A stretch of DNA of 64,000 nt from Bartonella schoenbuchensis R1 (GTDB lineage: Bacteria; Pseudomonadota; Alphaproteobacteria; Rhizobiales; Rhizobiaceae). A program made the position numbers and the translations under genes. The notes below the pieces were generated by a model, which made no database searches, was not told the DNA's origin, and saw nothing but the letters and a program-made list of their open reading frames with translations. Within the stretch, counting starts at the first letter, position 1. Every line of letters begins with the position of its first letter. The stretch lies in the NCBI RefSeq assembly GCF_002022685.1, contig NZ_CP019789.1, positions 310,001 to 374,000 on the forward strand, in the 5' to 3' direction. This document shows positions 16,640 to 27,400 of the stretch, piece by piece.

Positions 16640-19600
16640 CAGGTGCGCAGCTTTTTGAGGTTGATGAGAGTGTTAAGGGGTTGAATGGCACGATTAAGCA
16701 GGTTGGGGAGAATGTCACGACGCTTGATGGGCATATAAATAAGTACTTAGCTGGTGGAGCCAAGGTCCTTGCAGGTACAGAACCGACGTATAAGGTTCAG
16801 GGCAAGGAGCATCATGATGTTGGTAGTGCCTTTGTGGGTGTTGATACGTCACTGACGGATCTTTATGCGAAGTTTGATGGTCTGCAAAACAGTGTTGGAG
16901 ATGATAGTCTTGTCGCACAAAATAAGGAATCCAAACTTATTACGATAGGTGCTAAAGTAGAAGGCAATAAGATCAGTATCACCAACAAGAGTGGACAAGC
17001 TCGCACACTTACTGGTTTGGCAGAGGGATCTGTTAGAGGAGGTTCAACCGATGCAGTAACAGGTGCGCAGCTTTATGGTGTTCAAGAGAAGCTTGATCCG
17101 TTGGATCTCATTGTGAAGAAGGCTGAGGGTGATGTCACAAAGCTTGATAAGAATATAAATAAGTATTTAGCTGGTGGAGCCAACGTCCTTACAGGTACAC
17201 AACTGACGTATAAGGTTCAGGATGATGAGTATCATAGTGTTGGAGCGGCTTTTGTAGGTGTTGATAGTAAGCTGACAGATCTTTATGATAAGCTTGGTAA
17301 GGTTGAAACTGTTGGAGATGACAGCCTTGTTGCGCAGGGAGTGTCGGGTGTTATTACGATAGGTGCTAAAGTAGAAGGCAGTAAGATCAGTATCACCAAC
17401 AAGAAGGGAGAAGCTCGCACACTTACTGGTTTGGCAGAGGGCGATCTCTCAGAAGCTTCGACAGAAGCGGTGACAGGTAAGCAGCTTTGGGATGTTCAAG
17501 AGAAGTTTGAGCCGTTGAATGGCACTGTTGAGAAGGCTAAGGGTGATGTCGAAACCTTAAATAAGAATATAAATGAGTATTTAGGTGGAGCAGATGTGCT
17601 TGCAGGTAAGGCACCGACGTATAAAATTCAGGGCAAGGAGCATCATAATGTCGGAACTGCCTTTGTGGGTGTTGATAATACGCTGACGGTTCTTGTGGGT
17701 GATGTTGATTATGTTATGAAAGCGGTCAATAATAGCCTTGTAGAACAAGAAGGTTTGAAAATCACGATAGGTGCTAAAGTAGAAGGCAATGAGATCTCGA
17801 TTGCCGGTAGTGCAGGATTACGCACACTTACTGGCTTGGCCGATGGATCTGAGACAGAAGAGTCAACAGATGCGGTAACAGGTAAGCAGCTTTATAAGTT
17901 CAAGGGTGAAGTTGAGACGTTAACGAGCACTGTTAATGAAGCTAGTGGGAATGTCACAAAGCTTGCAGGCAATCTTAATACTGCTTTAGGAGGTGATGCT
18001 AACGTCCTTGCAGGTGAGGCACCGACGTATAAAATTCTTGGAAATAATGATGAAGGTTATAAAGGTGTTGAAGCGGCCTTTAAGGGTGTTGATGGTAAGC
18101 TGACAGAGCTTGAAGGCAAGATTGATGGAGTTACGGGTACGGCCAATAATGCTCTTGTAGCGCAGGATAAAGAGTCGAAGGTCATTACAATAGGTGGCAA
18201 AGCTGAGGGTGATAAGATCTCCATTTTGAATAAAGATGGGGGGTCTCGTACCCTTACTGGTTTGTCAGAGGGATCTGTTACAGAGGGTTCAACCGATGCA
18301 ATAACAGGTGCGCAGCTTTTTGAGGTTGATGAGAGTGTTAAGGGGTTGAATGGCACGATTAAGCAGGTTGGGGAGCATGTTACGACGCTTGATGGGAATA
18401 TAAATAAGTACTTAGCTGGTGGAGCCAACGTACTAGGAAGTGAGGCACCGACGTATGAAGTTCAGGAGCGGGAGTATAATAGTGTTGGAGCGGCTTTTGA
18501 AGGTGTTGATACGTCACTGACGGATCTTTATGAGAAGTTTGATGGTCTGCAAAACAGTGTTGGAGATGATAGTCTTGTCGCACAAAATAAGGAATCCAAA
18601 CTTATTACGATAGGTGCGAAGGTAGAAGGTAATAAGATCAGTATCACCAACAAGAAGGGACAAGCTCGCACACTTACTGGTTTGGCAGAGGGATCTGTTA
18701 GAGGAGGTTCAACCGATGCAGTAACAGGTGCGCAGCTTTATGGTGTTCAAGAGAAGCTTGATCCGTTGGATCTCATTGTGAAGAAGGCTGAGGGTGATGT
18801 CACAAAGCTTGATAAGAATATAAATAAGTATTTAGCTGGTGGAGCCAACGTCCTTACAGGTACACAACTGACGTATAAGGTTCAGGATGATGAGTATCAT
18901 AGTGTTGGAGCGGCTTTTGTAGGTGTTGATAGTAAGCTGACAGATCTTTATGATAAGCTTGGTAAGGTTGAAACTGTTGGAGATGACAGCCTTGTTGCGC
19001 AGGGAGTGTCGGGTGTTATTACGATAGGTGCTAAAGTAGAAGGCAGTAAGATCAGTATCACCAACAAGAAGGGAGAAGCTCGCACACTTACTGGTTTGGC
19101 AGAGGGCGATCTCTCAGAAGCTTCGACAGAAGCGGTGACAGGTAAGCAGCTTTGGGATGTTCAAGAGAAGTTTGAGCCGTTGAATGGCACTGTTGAGAAG
19201 GCTAAGGGTGATGTCGAAACCTTAAATAAGAATATAAATGAGTATTTAGGTGGAGCAGATGTGCTTGCAGGTAAGGCACCGACGTATAAAATTCAGGGCA
19301 AGGAGCATCATAATGTCGGAACTGCCTTTGTGGGTGTTGATAATACGCTGACGGTTCTTGTGGGTGATGTTGATTATGTTATGAAAGCGGTCAATAATAG
19401 CCTTGTAGAACAAGAAGGTTTGAAAATCACAATAGGTGGTAAAGTAGGTGGCAATGAGATCTCGATTGCCGGTAGTGCAGGATTACGCAAACTTACTGGC
19501 TTGGCAGAGGGAGATGTTTCAGACAAGTCAACAGAAGCAGTTACAGGTAAGCAGCTTTATAAGTTCAAGGGTGAAGTTGAGACGTTAACGAGCACTGTTA

Positions 19601-21600
19601 ATGAAGCTAGTGGGAATGTCACGACGCTTGCAGGCAATCTTAATACTGCTTTAGGAGGTGATGCTAACGTCCTTGCAGGTGAGGCACCGACGTATAAAAT
19701 TCTTGGAAATAATGATGAAGGTTATAAAGGTGTTGAAGCGGCCTTTAAGGGTGTTGATGGTAAGCTGAAAGAGCTTGATGAGAAGATTGATGGAGTTACG
19801 GGTACGGCCAGTAATGCTCTTGTAGCGCAGGATAAAGAGTCGAAGGTCATTACAATAGGTGGCAAAGCTGAGGGTGATGAGATCTCCATTTTGAATAAAG
19901 ATGGGGGGTCTCGTACCCTTACTGGTTTGTCAGAGGGATCTGTTACAGAGGGTTCAACCGATGCAATAACAGGTGCGCAGCTTTTTGAGGTTGAGCAGAA
20001 ATTTGAACCGTTGAATGGCACGATTAAGCAGGTTGGGGAGCATGTTACGACGCTTGATGGGAATATAAATAAGTACTTAGCTGGTGGAGCCAACGTACTA
20101 GGAAGTGAGGCACCGACGTATGAAGTTCAGGAGCGGGAGTATAATAGTGTTGGAGCGGCTTTTGAAGGTGTTGATACGTCACTGACGGATCTTTATGCGA
20201 AGTTTGATGGTCTGCAAAACAGTGTTGGAGATGATAGTCTTGTCGCACAAAATAAGGAATCCAAACTTATTACGATAGGTGCTAAAGTAGAAGGCAATAA
20301 GATCAGTATCACCAACAAGAGTGGACAAGCTCGCACACTTACTGGTTTGGCAGAGGGATCTGTTAGAGGAGGTTCAACCGATGCAGTAACAGGTGCGCAG
20401 CTTTATGGTGTTCAAGAGAAGCTTGATCCGTTGGATCTCATTGTGAAGAAGGCTGAGGGTGATGTCACAAAGCTTGATGAGAATATAAATAAGTATTTAG
20501 CTGGTGGAGCCAACGTCCTTGCAGGTAAGGCACCGACGTATAAGGTTCAGAAGGATGAGTATAATAGTGTTGGTAGTGCCTTTGAGGGTGTTGATAGTAA
20601 GCTGACAGATCTTTATGATAAGCTTGGTAAGGTTGAAACTGTTGGAGATGACAGCCTTGTCGCACAAGGAGTGTCGGGTGTTATTACGATAGGTGCTAAA
20701 GTAGAAGGCAGTAAGATCAGTATCACCAACAAGAAGGGAGAAGCTCGCACACTTACCGGTTTGGCAGAGGGCGATCTCTCAGAAGTTTCGACAGAAGCGG
20801 TGACAGGTAAGCAGCTTTGGGAGGTTCAAGAGAAGTTTAAGCCGTTGAATAGCACTGTTGAGGAAGCTAAGGGTGATGTCGAAACCTTAAATAAGAATAT
20901 AAATAAGTATTTAGGTGGAGCAGATGTGCTTGCAGGTAAGGAGCCAACGTATACCATTCAGGGTAGTCCGTATAATAATGTTGGAACTGCCTTTGTAGCT
21001 GTTGATAATACGCTGACACAGCTTTCTAATCAGATTGACGAAATAGAAACTAACGGTATTTTTGTTAGAGCAGGAGGTGGCAGTCTTATAGAGCAGGATC
21101 CATCATCGCATATTATCACCATTGGTGCTAAAGTAGGGGGTGACGAGATTTCCATTGCCAACAAAGATGGAGGAGAGCGCAAACTTACTGGCTTGAAGGA
21201 GGGGAAAGTTGATAAAAACTCAACAGAAGCAGTGACAGGTAAGCAGCTTTTTGAGGTTGAGCAGAAATTTGAACCGTTGAATGGCACTATTGAGCAGGTT
21301 GGGAAGAATGTCACGACGCTTGATGGGCATATAAATAAGTACTTAGCTGGTGGAGCCAACGTCCTTGCAGGTACAGAACCGACGTATAAGGTTCAGGGCA
21401 AGGAGCATCATGATGTTGGTAGTGCCTTTGTGGGTGTTGATACGTCACTGACGGATCTTTATGCGAAGTTTGATGGTCTGCAAAACAGTGTTGGAGATGA
21501 TAGTCTTGTCGCACAAAATAAGGAATCCAAACTTATTACGATAGGTGCTAAAGTAGAAGGCAATAAGATCAGTATCACCAACAAGAGTGGACAAGCTCGC
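13560..21600 (+). repeat. 1665-bp tandem repeats in the TAA3 stalk
   Basis: A marker beginning TTGGAGATGATAG recurs at 15231, 16895, 18560, 20225 and 21491, with spacings of 1664, 1665, 1665 and 1266. The 1664 is one 555-codon unit carrying the single-base deletion, and the 1266 is a shortened unit. A more diverged unit precedes 15231 (the motif at 13654 recurs 1671 bases later). Each unit encodes several stalk modules. Confidence 0.9.
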
Positions 21601-23502
21601 ACACTTACTGGTTTGGCAGAGGGATCTGTTACAGGAGGTTCAACCGATGCAGTAACAGGTGCGCAGCTTTATGGTGTTCAAGAGAAGCTTGATCCGTTGG
21701 ATCTCATTGTGAAGAAGGCTGAGGGTGATGTCACAAAGCTTGATGAGAATATAAATGAGTATTTAGCTGGTGGAGCCAACGTCCTTGCAGGTAAGGCACC
21801 GACGTATAAGGTTCAGAAGGATGAGTATAATAGTGTTGAAGCGGCCTTTAAGGGTGTTGATAGTAAGCTGACAGATCTTTATGATAAGCTTGGTAAGGTT
21901 GAAACTGTTGGAGATGACAGCCTTGTCGCACAAGGAGTGTCGGGTGTTATTACGATAGGTGCTAAAGTAGAAGGCAGTAAGATCAGTATCACCAACAAGA
22001 AGGGAGAAGCTCGCACACTTACCGGTTTGGCAGAGGGCGATCTCTCAGAAGCTTCGACAGAAGCGGTGACAGGTAAGCAGCTTTGGGAGGTTCAAGAGAA
22101 GTTTGAGCCGTTGAATGGCACTGTTGAGAAAGCTAAGGGTGATGTCGAAACCTTAAATAAGAATATAAATGAGTATTTAGGTGGAGCAGATGTGCTTGCA
22201 GGTAAGGAGCCAACGTATACCATTCAGGGTAGTCCGTATAATAATGTTGGAACTGCCTTTGTAGCTGTTGATAATACGCTGACACAGCTTTCTAATCAGA
22301 TTGACGAAATAGAAACTAACGGTATTTTTGTTAGAGCAGGAGGTGGCAGTCTTATAGAGCAGGATCCATCATCGCATATTATCACCATTGGTGCTAAAGT
22401 AGGGGGTGACGAGATTTCCATTGCCAACAAAGATGGAGGAGAGCGCAAACTTACTGGCTTGAAGGAGGGGAAAGTTGATAAAAACTCAACAGAAGCGATA
22501 ACAGGTAAGCAGCTTTTTGAGATGAATACTACGATAGCGGAGTATTTTGGTGGAGGAGCTGGGTATCAAGATGGAAAGTGGACAGATCCAACATTTACAA
22601 TTGCGGATTTTGGTGTGCAGAGCAAGAATGGAGAACAAACATATCATAATGTAGCTGATGCTTTTGGTGCCGTTAATAGCAGTATGTCTGGTCTTAATGG
22701 TCGTATTGAGAAGGTTGAACAACAGACGAGCTCTCAAGTGAATTCTGATAGTTTAAATTGGAATAATGACAAAAATGCCTATGATGCTAGCCATGATGGT
22801 AAGGATAGTAAGATCACTCATGTCGCGCAAGGAGATGTTGAGCAGGGTTCTACTGATGCAGTTACAGGTCATCAACTTTGGGTAATAGATGAGAAAATTA
22901 ACAATCTTGAAGGCAAAGTTGATAGTATAGTTAGCGAAGTTGATATCATTACGGATGGAGCTGTCGTTTATGACAAAGATGAACAGGGCAACAAAATTAA
23001 TAGCATCACCTTAAAAGGTGGTAAGGAAGATGAGCCTGTGCTCATTGACAATGTTGCCGATGGTAAAATCGAAAAAGATTCGAAACAAGCAGTTAATGGT
23101 GGTCAGCTACATAACTATGTCCAAGAACAAACCAAACTTGTTCTCGCAGATGCTAACAAATATACAGATGAAAAAATAGAGAATATAGTTGGTGATGCTG
23201 TTGCACAAGCTAATGCCTATACTGATATGAAGTTTAGTGCTTTAAGTTATAAGATTGACAGCGTTCAAAAAGAAGCAAGACAAGCAGCAGCTATCGGTTT
23301 GTCCGTATCTAACTTACGTTACAATGATACACCTGGCAAATTCAGTGTTGCATTTGGTAGTGGCATGTGGCGTAACCACTCTGCGCCTGCCTTTGGAGCT
23401 GGTTATACATCTGAAGATGGGGATATCCGTTCCAACCTCTCCGTCACTACTTCCGGAGGACACTGGGGTGTAGGAGCAGGAATAAGCTTTACACTAAACT
23501 AA
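16597..23502 (+). CDS. TAA3 fragment 3: distal stalk and YadA anchor
   Basis: About 2301 codons that carry on the stalk after the second frameshift. The TTG at 16597 is simply the first possible start in frame and is not a credible initiation site. Repeated modules are followed by the YFGGGAGYQDGKWTDP block shared with TAA2, then the membrane anchor (QKEARQAAAIGLSVSNL onwards). Without a signal peptide it could not be exported. Confidence 0.5.
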   Translation: MSEGKVEEGSTDAITGAQLFEVDESVKGLNGTIKQVGENVTTLDGHINKYLAGGAKVLAGTEPTYKVQGKEHHDVGSAFVGVDTSLTDLYAKFDGLQNSVGDDSLVAQNKESKLITIGAKVEGNKISITNKSGQARTLTGLAEGSVRGGSTDAVTGAQLYGVQEKLDPLDLIVKKAEGDVTKLDKNINKYLAGGANVLTGTQLTYKVQDDEYHSVGAAFVGVDSKLTDLYDKLGKVETVGDDSLVAQGVSGVITIGAKVEGSKISITNKKGEARTLTGLAEGDLSEASTEAVTGKQLWDVQEKFEPLNGTVEKAKGDVETLNKNINEYLGGADVLAGKAPTYKIQGKEHHNVGTAFVGVDNTLTVLVGDVDYVMKAVNNSLVEQEGLKITIGAKVEGNEISIAGSAGLRTLTGLADGSETEESTDAVTGKQLYKFKGEVETLTSTVNEASGNVTKLAGNLNTALGGDANVLAGEAPTYKILGNNDEGYKGVEAAFKGVDGKLTELEGKIDGVTGTANNALVAQDKESKVITIGGKAEGDKISILNKDGGSRTLTGLSEGSVTEGSTDAITGAQLFEVDESVKGLNGTIKQVGEHVTTLDGNINKYLAGGANVLGSEAPTYEVQEREYNSVGAAFEGVDTSLTDLYEKFDGLQNSVGDDSLVAQNKESKLITIGAKVEGNKISITNKKGQARTLTGLAEGSVRGGSTDAVTGAQLYGVQEKLDPLDLIVKKAEGDVTKLDKNINKYLAGGANVLTGTQLTYKVQDDEYHSVGAAFVGVDSKLTDLYDKLGKVETVGDDSLVAQGVSGVITIGAKVEGSKISITNKKGEARTLTGLAEGDLSEASTEAVTGKQLWDVQEKFEPLNGTVEKAKGDVETLNKNINEYLGGADVLAGKAPTYKIQGKEHHNVGTAFVGVDNTLTVLVGDVDYVMKAVNNSLVEQEGLKITIGGKVGGNEISIAGSAGLRKLTGLAEGDVSDKSTEAVTGKQLYKFKGEVETLTSTVNEASGNVTTLAGNLNTALGGDANVLAGEAPTYKILGNNDEGYKGVEAAFKGVDGKLKELDEKIDGVTGTASNALVAQDKESKVITIGGKAEGDEISILNKDGGSRTLTGLSEGSVTEGSTDAITGAQLFEVEQKFEPLNGTIKQVGEHVTTLDGNINKYLAGGANVLGSEAPTYEVQEREYNSVGAAFEGVDTSLTDLYAKFDGLQNSVGDDSLVAQNKESKLITIGAKVEGNKISITNKSGQARTLTGLAEGSVRGGSTDAVTGAQLYGVQEKLDPLDLIVKKAEGDVTKLDENINKYLAGGANVLAGKAPTYKVQKDEYNSVGSAFEGVDSKLTDLYDKLGKVETVGDDSLVAQGVSGVITIGAKVEGSKISITNKKGEARTLTGLAEGDLSEVSTEAVTGKQLWEVQEKFKPLNSTVEEAKGDVETLNKNINKYLGGADVLAGKEPTYTIQGSPYNNVGTAFVAVDNTLTQLSNQIDEIETNGIFVRAGGGSLIEQDPSSHIITIGAKVGGDEISIANKDGGERKLTGLKEGKVDKNSTEAVTGKQLFEVEQKFEPLNGTIEQVGKNVTTLDGHINKYLAGGANVLAGTEPTYKVQGKEHHDVGSAFVGVDTSLTDLYAKFDGLQNSVGDDSLVAQNKESKLITIGAKVEGNKISITNKSGQARTLTGLAEGSVTGGSTDAVTGAQLYGVQEKLDPLDLIVKKAEGDVTKLDENINEYLAGGANVLAGKAPTYKVQKDEYNSVEAAFKGVDSKLTDLYDKLGKVETVGDDSLVAQGVSGVITIGAKVEGSKISITNKKGEARTLTGLAEGDLSEASTEAVTGKQLWEVQEKFEPLNGTVEKAKGDVETLNKNINEYLGGADVLAGKEPTYTIQGSPYNNVGTAFVAVDNTLTQLSNQIDEIETNGIFVRAGGGSLIEQDPSSHIITIGAKVGGDEISIANKDGGERKLTGLKEGKVDKNSTEAITGKQLFEMNTTIAEYFGGGAGYQDGKWTDPTFTIADFGVQSKNGEQTYHNVADAFGAVNSSMSGLNGRIEKVEQQTSSQVNSDSLNWNNDKNAYDASHDGKDSKITHVAQGDVEQGSTDAVTGHQLWVIDEKINNLEGKVDSIVSEVDIITDGAVVYDKDEQGNKINSITLKGGKEDEPVLIDNVADGKIEKDSKQAVNGGQLHNYVQEQTKLVLADANKYTDEKIENIVGDAVAQANAYTDMKFSALSYKIDSVQKEARQAAAIGLSVSNLRYNDTPGKFSVAFGSGMWRNHSAPAFGAGYTSEDGDIRSNLSVTTSGGHWGVGAGISFTLN

Positions 23503-23612
23503 TCACATCATATTAAAACTAATAACGTCACATTAATTAATATGCCCATATACCACAGATATAAAAAGAATATGATTTGTGACAAGGTGGTTTAAATAAA
23601 AAAGACATTTTT

Positions 23613-23711
23613 ATGAAAAAGGAGAATTATCCACAGATTTTTTTTGATATGTTATTACAAAAAAACGCACAAAACTATCATCCTTTATTCCGTAGATTCA
23701 CTTGGAAATAA
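23613..23711 (+). other. Small ORF of 32 codons in intergenic repeat copy 2
   Basis: The same frame as 10509-10607 in the second intergenic repeat copy. Its sequence appears unchanged over the whole ORF. The same doubts about coding status apply. Confidence 0.2.
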
Positions 23712-24117
23712 AACACGTTTCAATCTTTACTAAGAACCTACTTTAAAAAAATGAAGCTAAAACCCCTTAAATTTTCTATTTACTCGTCCGTATATACCCT
23801 TTAACATAAAGCCAAGTTGCTTTCCGAAAACCTTTAAAAGGTAAACAAAAGCAAACACTCTTAAACACTATCACTCAGATTAATCGCTTTAATTAAGGAG
23901 ATTATAAACAACAAACACCCCCATTCATCTCATATTTAGCTTACTAAATAACGCTTATTAAAACTCACTCACCCCATATTATTCTCTCAAAGGCTCAACA
24001 TCACACTTCCCTTTGTTTGAATAAAACTCTTGAGTTTCTTTTAAGCTAATAACGGCTAAATATACTTTTTTGACGTCCAAATATATTATTTAACATTTCT
24101 ATTTTGGAGGATTTGTT

Positions 24118-24138
24118 ATGAAAACCACACACTTTTAA
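24118..24138 (+). other. Mini-ORF MKTTHF in the TAA4 leader
   Basis: A six-codon ORF with Shine-Dalgarno TTTGGAGG, matching the mini-ORFs before TAA3 and TAA5 except for the last sense codon. Confidence 0.4.
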
Positions 24139-24410
24139 AACAACACTCACTTTGTGAGGATAGAACCTTACACTCTATTTCCTCACTCATTATTGTTAAC
24201 TAAAACCGCCTATTTGAAACTAAAAAACTGCACTCTTTTGTTTTTCAGCACGTTTGTTTTTTAGCACACGAAATTGGCTCTGCTTTATGGTTTGTTTTTA
24301 TGTTTTTTCACAACACAAAACCCATCATCAAATCAGATAGCGCCCAATTGTGACTTTTAAATGGCTCAAATGCATTTTTTTGATGTTTTTTTATTTTTGA
24401 AAGATTTGTT

Positions 24411-27400
24411 ATGAAAAAAGTACATATCGCTCCAAAAGACAAAAGCTTCATTGCTCAAAGGTCTTCTGCTGAGGTATCTTTGGTGAGAGCTGTTTCATTA
24501 GGGGCGGTAATGGCTACACTTTTGTCGAGTGTTTCTCCAGTTTTTGCTTCGCATCTTTCTTCAACAGAGTCGACAGTTCAAAGTGTAAGTGCAGGTGTGG
24601 TTTCTGTAAAGGCTGGTTCTGGTCGTGTTAGTGGGCGTGCTGGGGTGGCTAATGGTGGTCGTTCTTGTGGGGTGGACCAGGTTATTAGCCGTAGTTCATC
24701 AAGGTCAGGTAAGAAAATATCTGCAAAGGAGCAGTATAAGAAGCTGACCTCTAATCAGCTTTCTGATGGTTCTGGTGATTATTCTTTTGAGAGTAGTTGT
24801 GGGGCTGATGCATCGGTGAATGCATTAACAAGTACACGTGCACGTTTTTCAATTGATGTAGATGCAGCGGCAAGTGATTGGTTGTTGGAAGAAAATAATA
24901 TCATCAACTGGTCTGTTAATACGAGGTCTGTTAATACAACGGGTGCACGTGTTGCTGGTGGGCAGACGAGGGAACTTCCTGGTGCAATCGTACCAGCTGT
25001 GTTTCGGTGTTCGCAGGATTTTTTTCACTATCGTTATAGTTTATGTATAGGTGTGAACAATTATCTTAATACTGATAATAGTTCAATTGCTGCGGATGAG
25101 GGTATTCTTTTGGGTTCAGACATTCGTATGGACCATATAAGAAACACCGGAGAGGAAAGGTTTGGTTATGATCCTAGGTATGATGGGATAAACACGAATG
25201 ACACGAATATGTGGTGGAAAGGTAATAAAGTTGAAGTCGTTATTGGTCAGACTAGCAAGTGGTATATGCCAGCTATCAAGACACGACAGATTGCAGGTAT
25301 TTCAGCTGGTCGTGAAGATAGTGATGTAATCAATGTTGGCCAATTGAAGGCGTTTCAGCGATGGCGGAACGAGGGGATTTTTTCAATTTCTGCCCTCCAG
25401 AGCGGGGGAGTTGAGTCTGAGGTTTACGGTGTTGGTCTTATGAAAGGACTGAGTCTTGATGGGAAAAACGGCATTATAGTTTCTGCAGAAAGAAGCGGCA
25501 TCGATGACACATTGATGGTGACAATGTCTACGTCCATGCAGCTTGTGAGGCAGGGGAGTATTGGTATCAAAAAGACTGACATATCACTGAGTAACATTGG
25601 GTTCAATGTTGGTCAGAAAGGTGTAAAAAATGTAGCGCCTGTAGAGCTTTCAGCTGAGTCAAAAGATGTAGTGACAGGTGCGCAGTATGATCAGGTGAAG
25701 GAGGAGTTTGGAGGGGTGAGGGCCAATACTGCGCATATGGAGCAAGGTGTTAAGGACTTTGGTGTGAGTGTTAATGCGCTTTTAGAGGGTGGTGCCAACA
25801 TATCAGAAGGTGGTACACCTATTTATACTATTCAGGGAGATGGGCGTAAAGGTATTGAAGAAGCTTTTAAGGAGGTTGATAATGTATTGACAGGCCTTTC
25901 TGGGAAGCTTGATGACTTTGAAAATAGCGGAGTAGGCAGACTTATGGGGCGAGGTGAATCGGGGGCGGTCACGATAGGTGCTAAAGTGGAAGGTACTGAG
26001 ATCTCGATTGCCAACAAAGATGGAGGATCTCGAAAACTTACTGGCTTGGCAGAGGGGAAAGTTGATAAAAACTCGACCGATGCAATAACAGGTGCACAGC
26101 TTCATGAGAGAGATAAGACTATTAAGGGGTTGAATGGCACTATTGGGCAGGTTGGGGAGAATGTCACAAAGCTTGCAGACAATCTTAATACTGCTTTAGG
26201 AGGTGGTGCTAACGTCCTTGCAGGTAAGGCACCGACGTATAAAATTCTTGGAAATAATGATGAAGGTTATAAAGGTGTTGAAGCGGCCTTTAAGGGTGTT
26301 GATGGTAAGCTGAAAGAGCTTGATGAGAAGATTGATGGAGTTACGGGTACGGGCAGCAATGCTCTTGTAGCGCAAGATCCATCATCGCATATCATCACGA
26401 TAGGAGGTAAAGCTGAGGGTGATAAGATTTCCATTACTAACAGTAAAGAAGAAGCTCGCACACTTACCGGTTTGAAGGATGGAGAGCTTAAGGAAGGCTC
26501 GAAAGATGCTGTGACAGGTGCGCAGCTTCATAAGATGGGCAGTGATATATCTAAGTATTTAGGAGGTGGTGCCAACGTATTAGAGAATACCCCTCCGAAG
26601 TATACCATTCAGACGAAGGATCATAAGGATATTGGTAGTGCCTTTGCGGGTGTTGATACGTCATTGACGCAGCTTTCTAGTCGGATTGGCAAGGTGGAAG
26701 AGAACAACCTTGTAGCGCAAGGAGAGTTGCAAGGGGAGTCGAATGTCATCACGATAGGTAAGGAAGTTGATGGCGATAAGATTTCGCTTACTAACAGTAA
26801 AGAAGAACATCGTGTCCTTTCCGGTGTTGCTGATGGAGATATTTCAGCCAAGTCAACAGATGCGGTTTCAGGTAAGCAGCTTTATAAGCTGGATCAGAGC
26901 GTTGAGAAGTTGAAGAGTAGTGCTGAGGGAGTTGAGGGGAATATAGCAAGCTTTAATAAGAATCTGAATGTTTATTTAGGAGGAGGAGCAGATGTTCTGA
27001 ACGGTAGAGCGCCTACTTATAGTATTCAGGGTGATGGGCATAATAATATTGCATCTGCCTTTGAGGGTGTTGATGGTAAGCTGACAGAGCTTAAAGACAA
27101 GATTGGTAAGGTGGAAGAGAACAACCTTGTAAAGCAAGATCAAGATGAAGAGTCGAAGCTGATCACGATAGGTAAGGAAGTTGATGGTACAGAGGTTTCC
27201 CTTATTAACAGTAAAGAAGAACGTCGTGTCCTTTCCGGAGTTGCTGATGGAGATATTTCAGCCAAGTCAACAGATGCGGTTTCAGGTAAGCAGCTTTATA
27301 AGCTGGATCAGAGCGTTGAGAAGTTGAGTAGCAGTGCTGAGGGTGTACAGGGGAATATAGCAAGCTTTGATGAACATCTGAATACTTATTTAGGAGGAGG

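Larger units (their letters stand above)
11307..23502 (+). pseudogene. Giant trimeric autotransporter adhesin broken by two frameshifts (TAA3)
   Basis: Reading through two single-base lesions gives one adhesin of about 4065 residues. It has the shared signal peptide, a reduced head region with four cysteines, a neck (TRQIVGVAAG, DTDAVNVAQLKAL near 12150-12230), a very long repetitive stalk and a complete YadA anchor ending FTLN at 23502. Lesion 1 is near 12588-12600 (frame stop TAA at 12594-12596). Lesion 2 is in the G tract at 16574-16578, where three sister repeats carry one more G. Both shift by the equivalent of one lost base. The flanking sequence is undecayed, so the breaks are recent, reversible (phase variation) or sequencing errors. 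As read, no product carries both signal peptide and anchor. Confidence 0.85.
23503..24410 (+). repeat. 908-bp intergenic repeat, copy 2 (TAA3/TAA4)
   Basis: The near-identical second copy of 10399-11306, at a constant offset of 13104. It carries the same leader, small ORF and mini-ORF. Differences are a handful of substitutions, such as the mini-ORF ending THF instead of THS. Confidence 0.93.
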
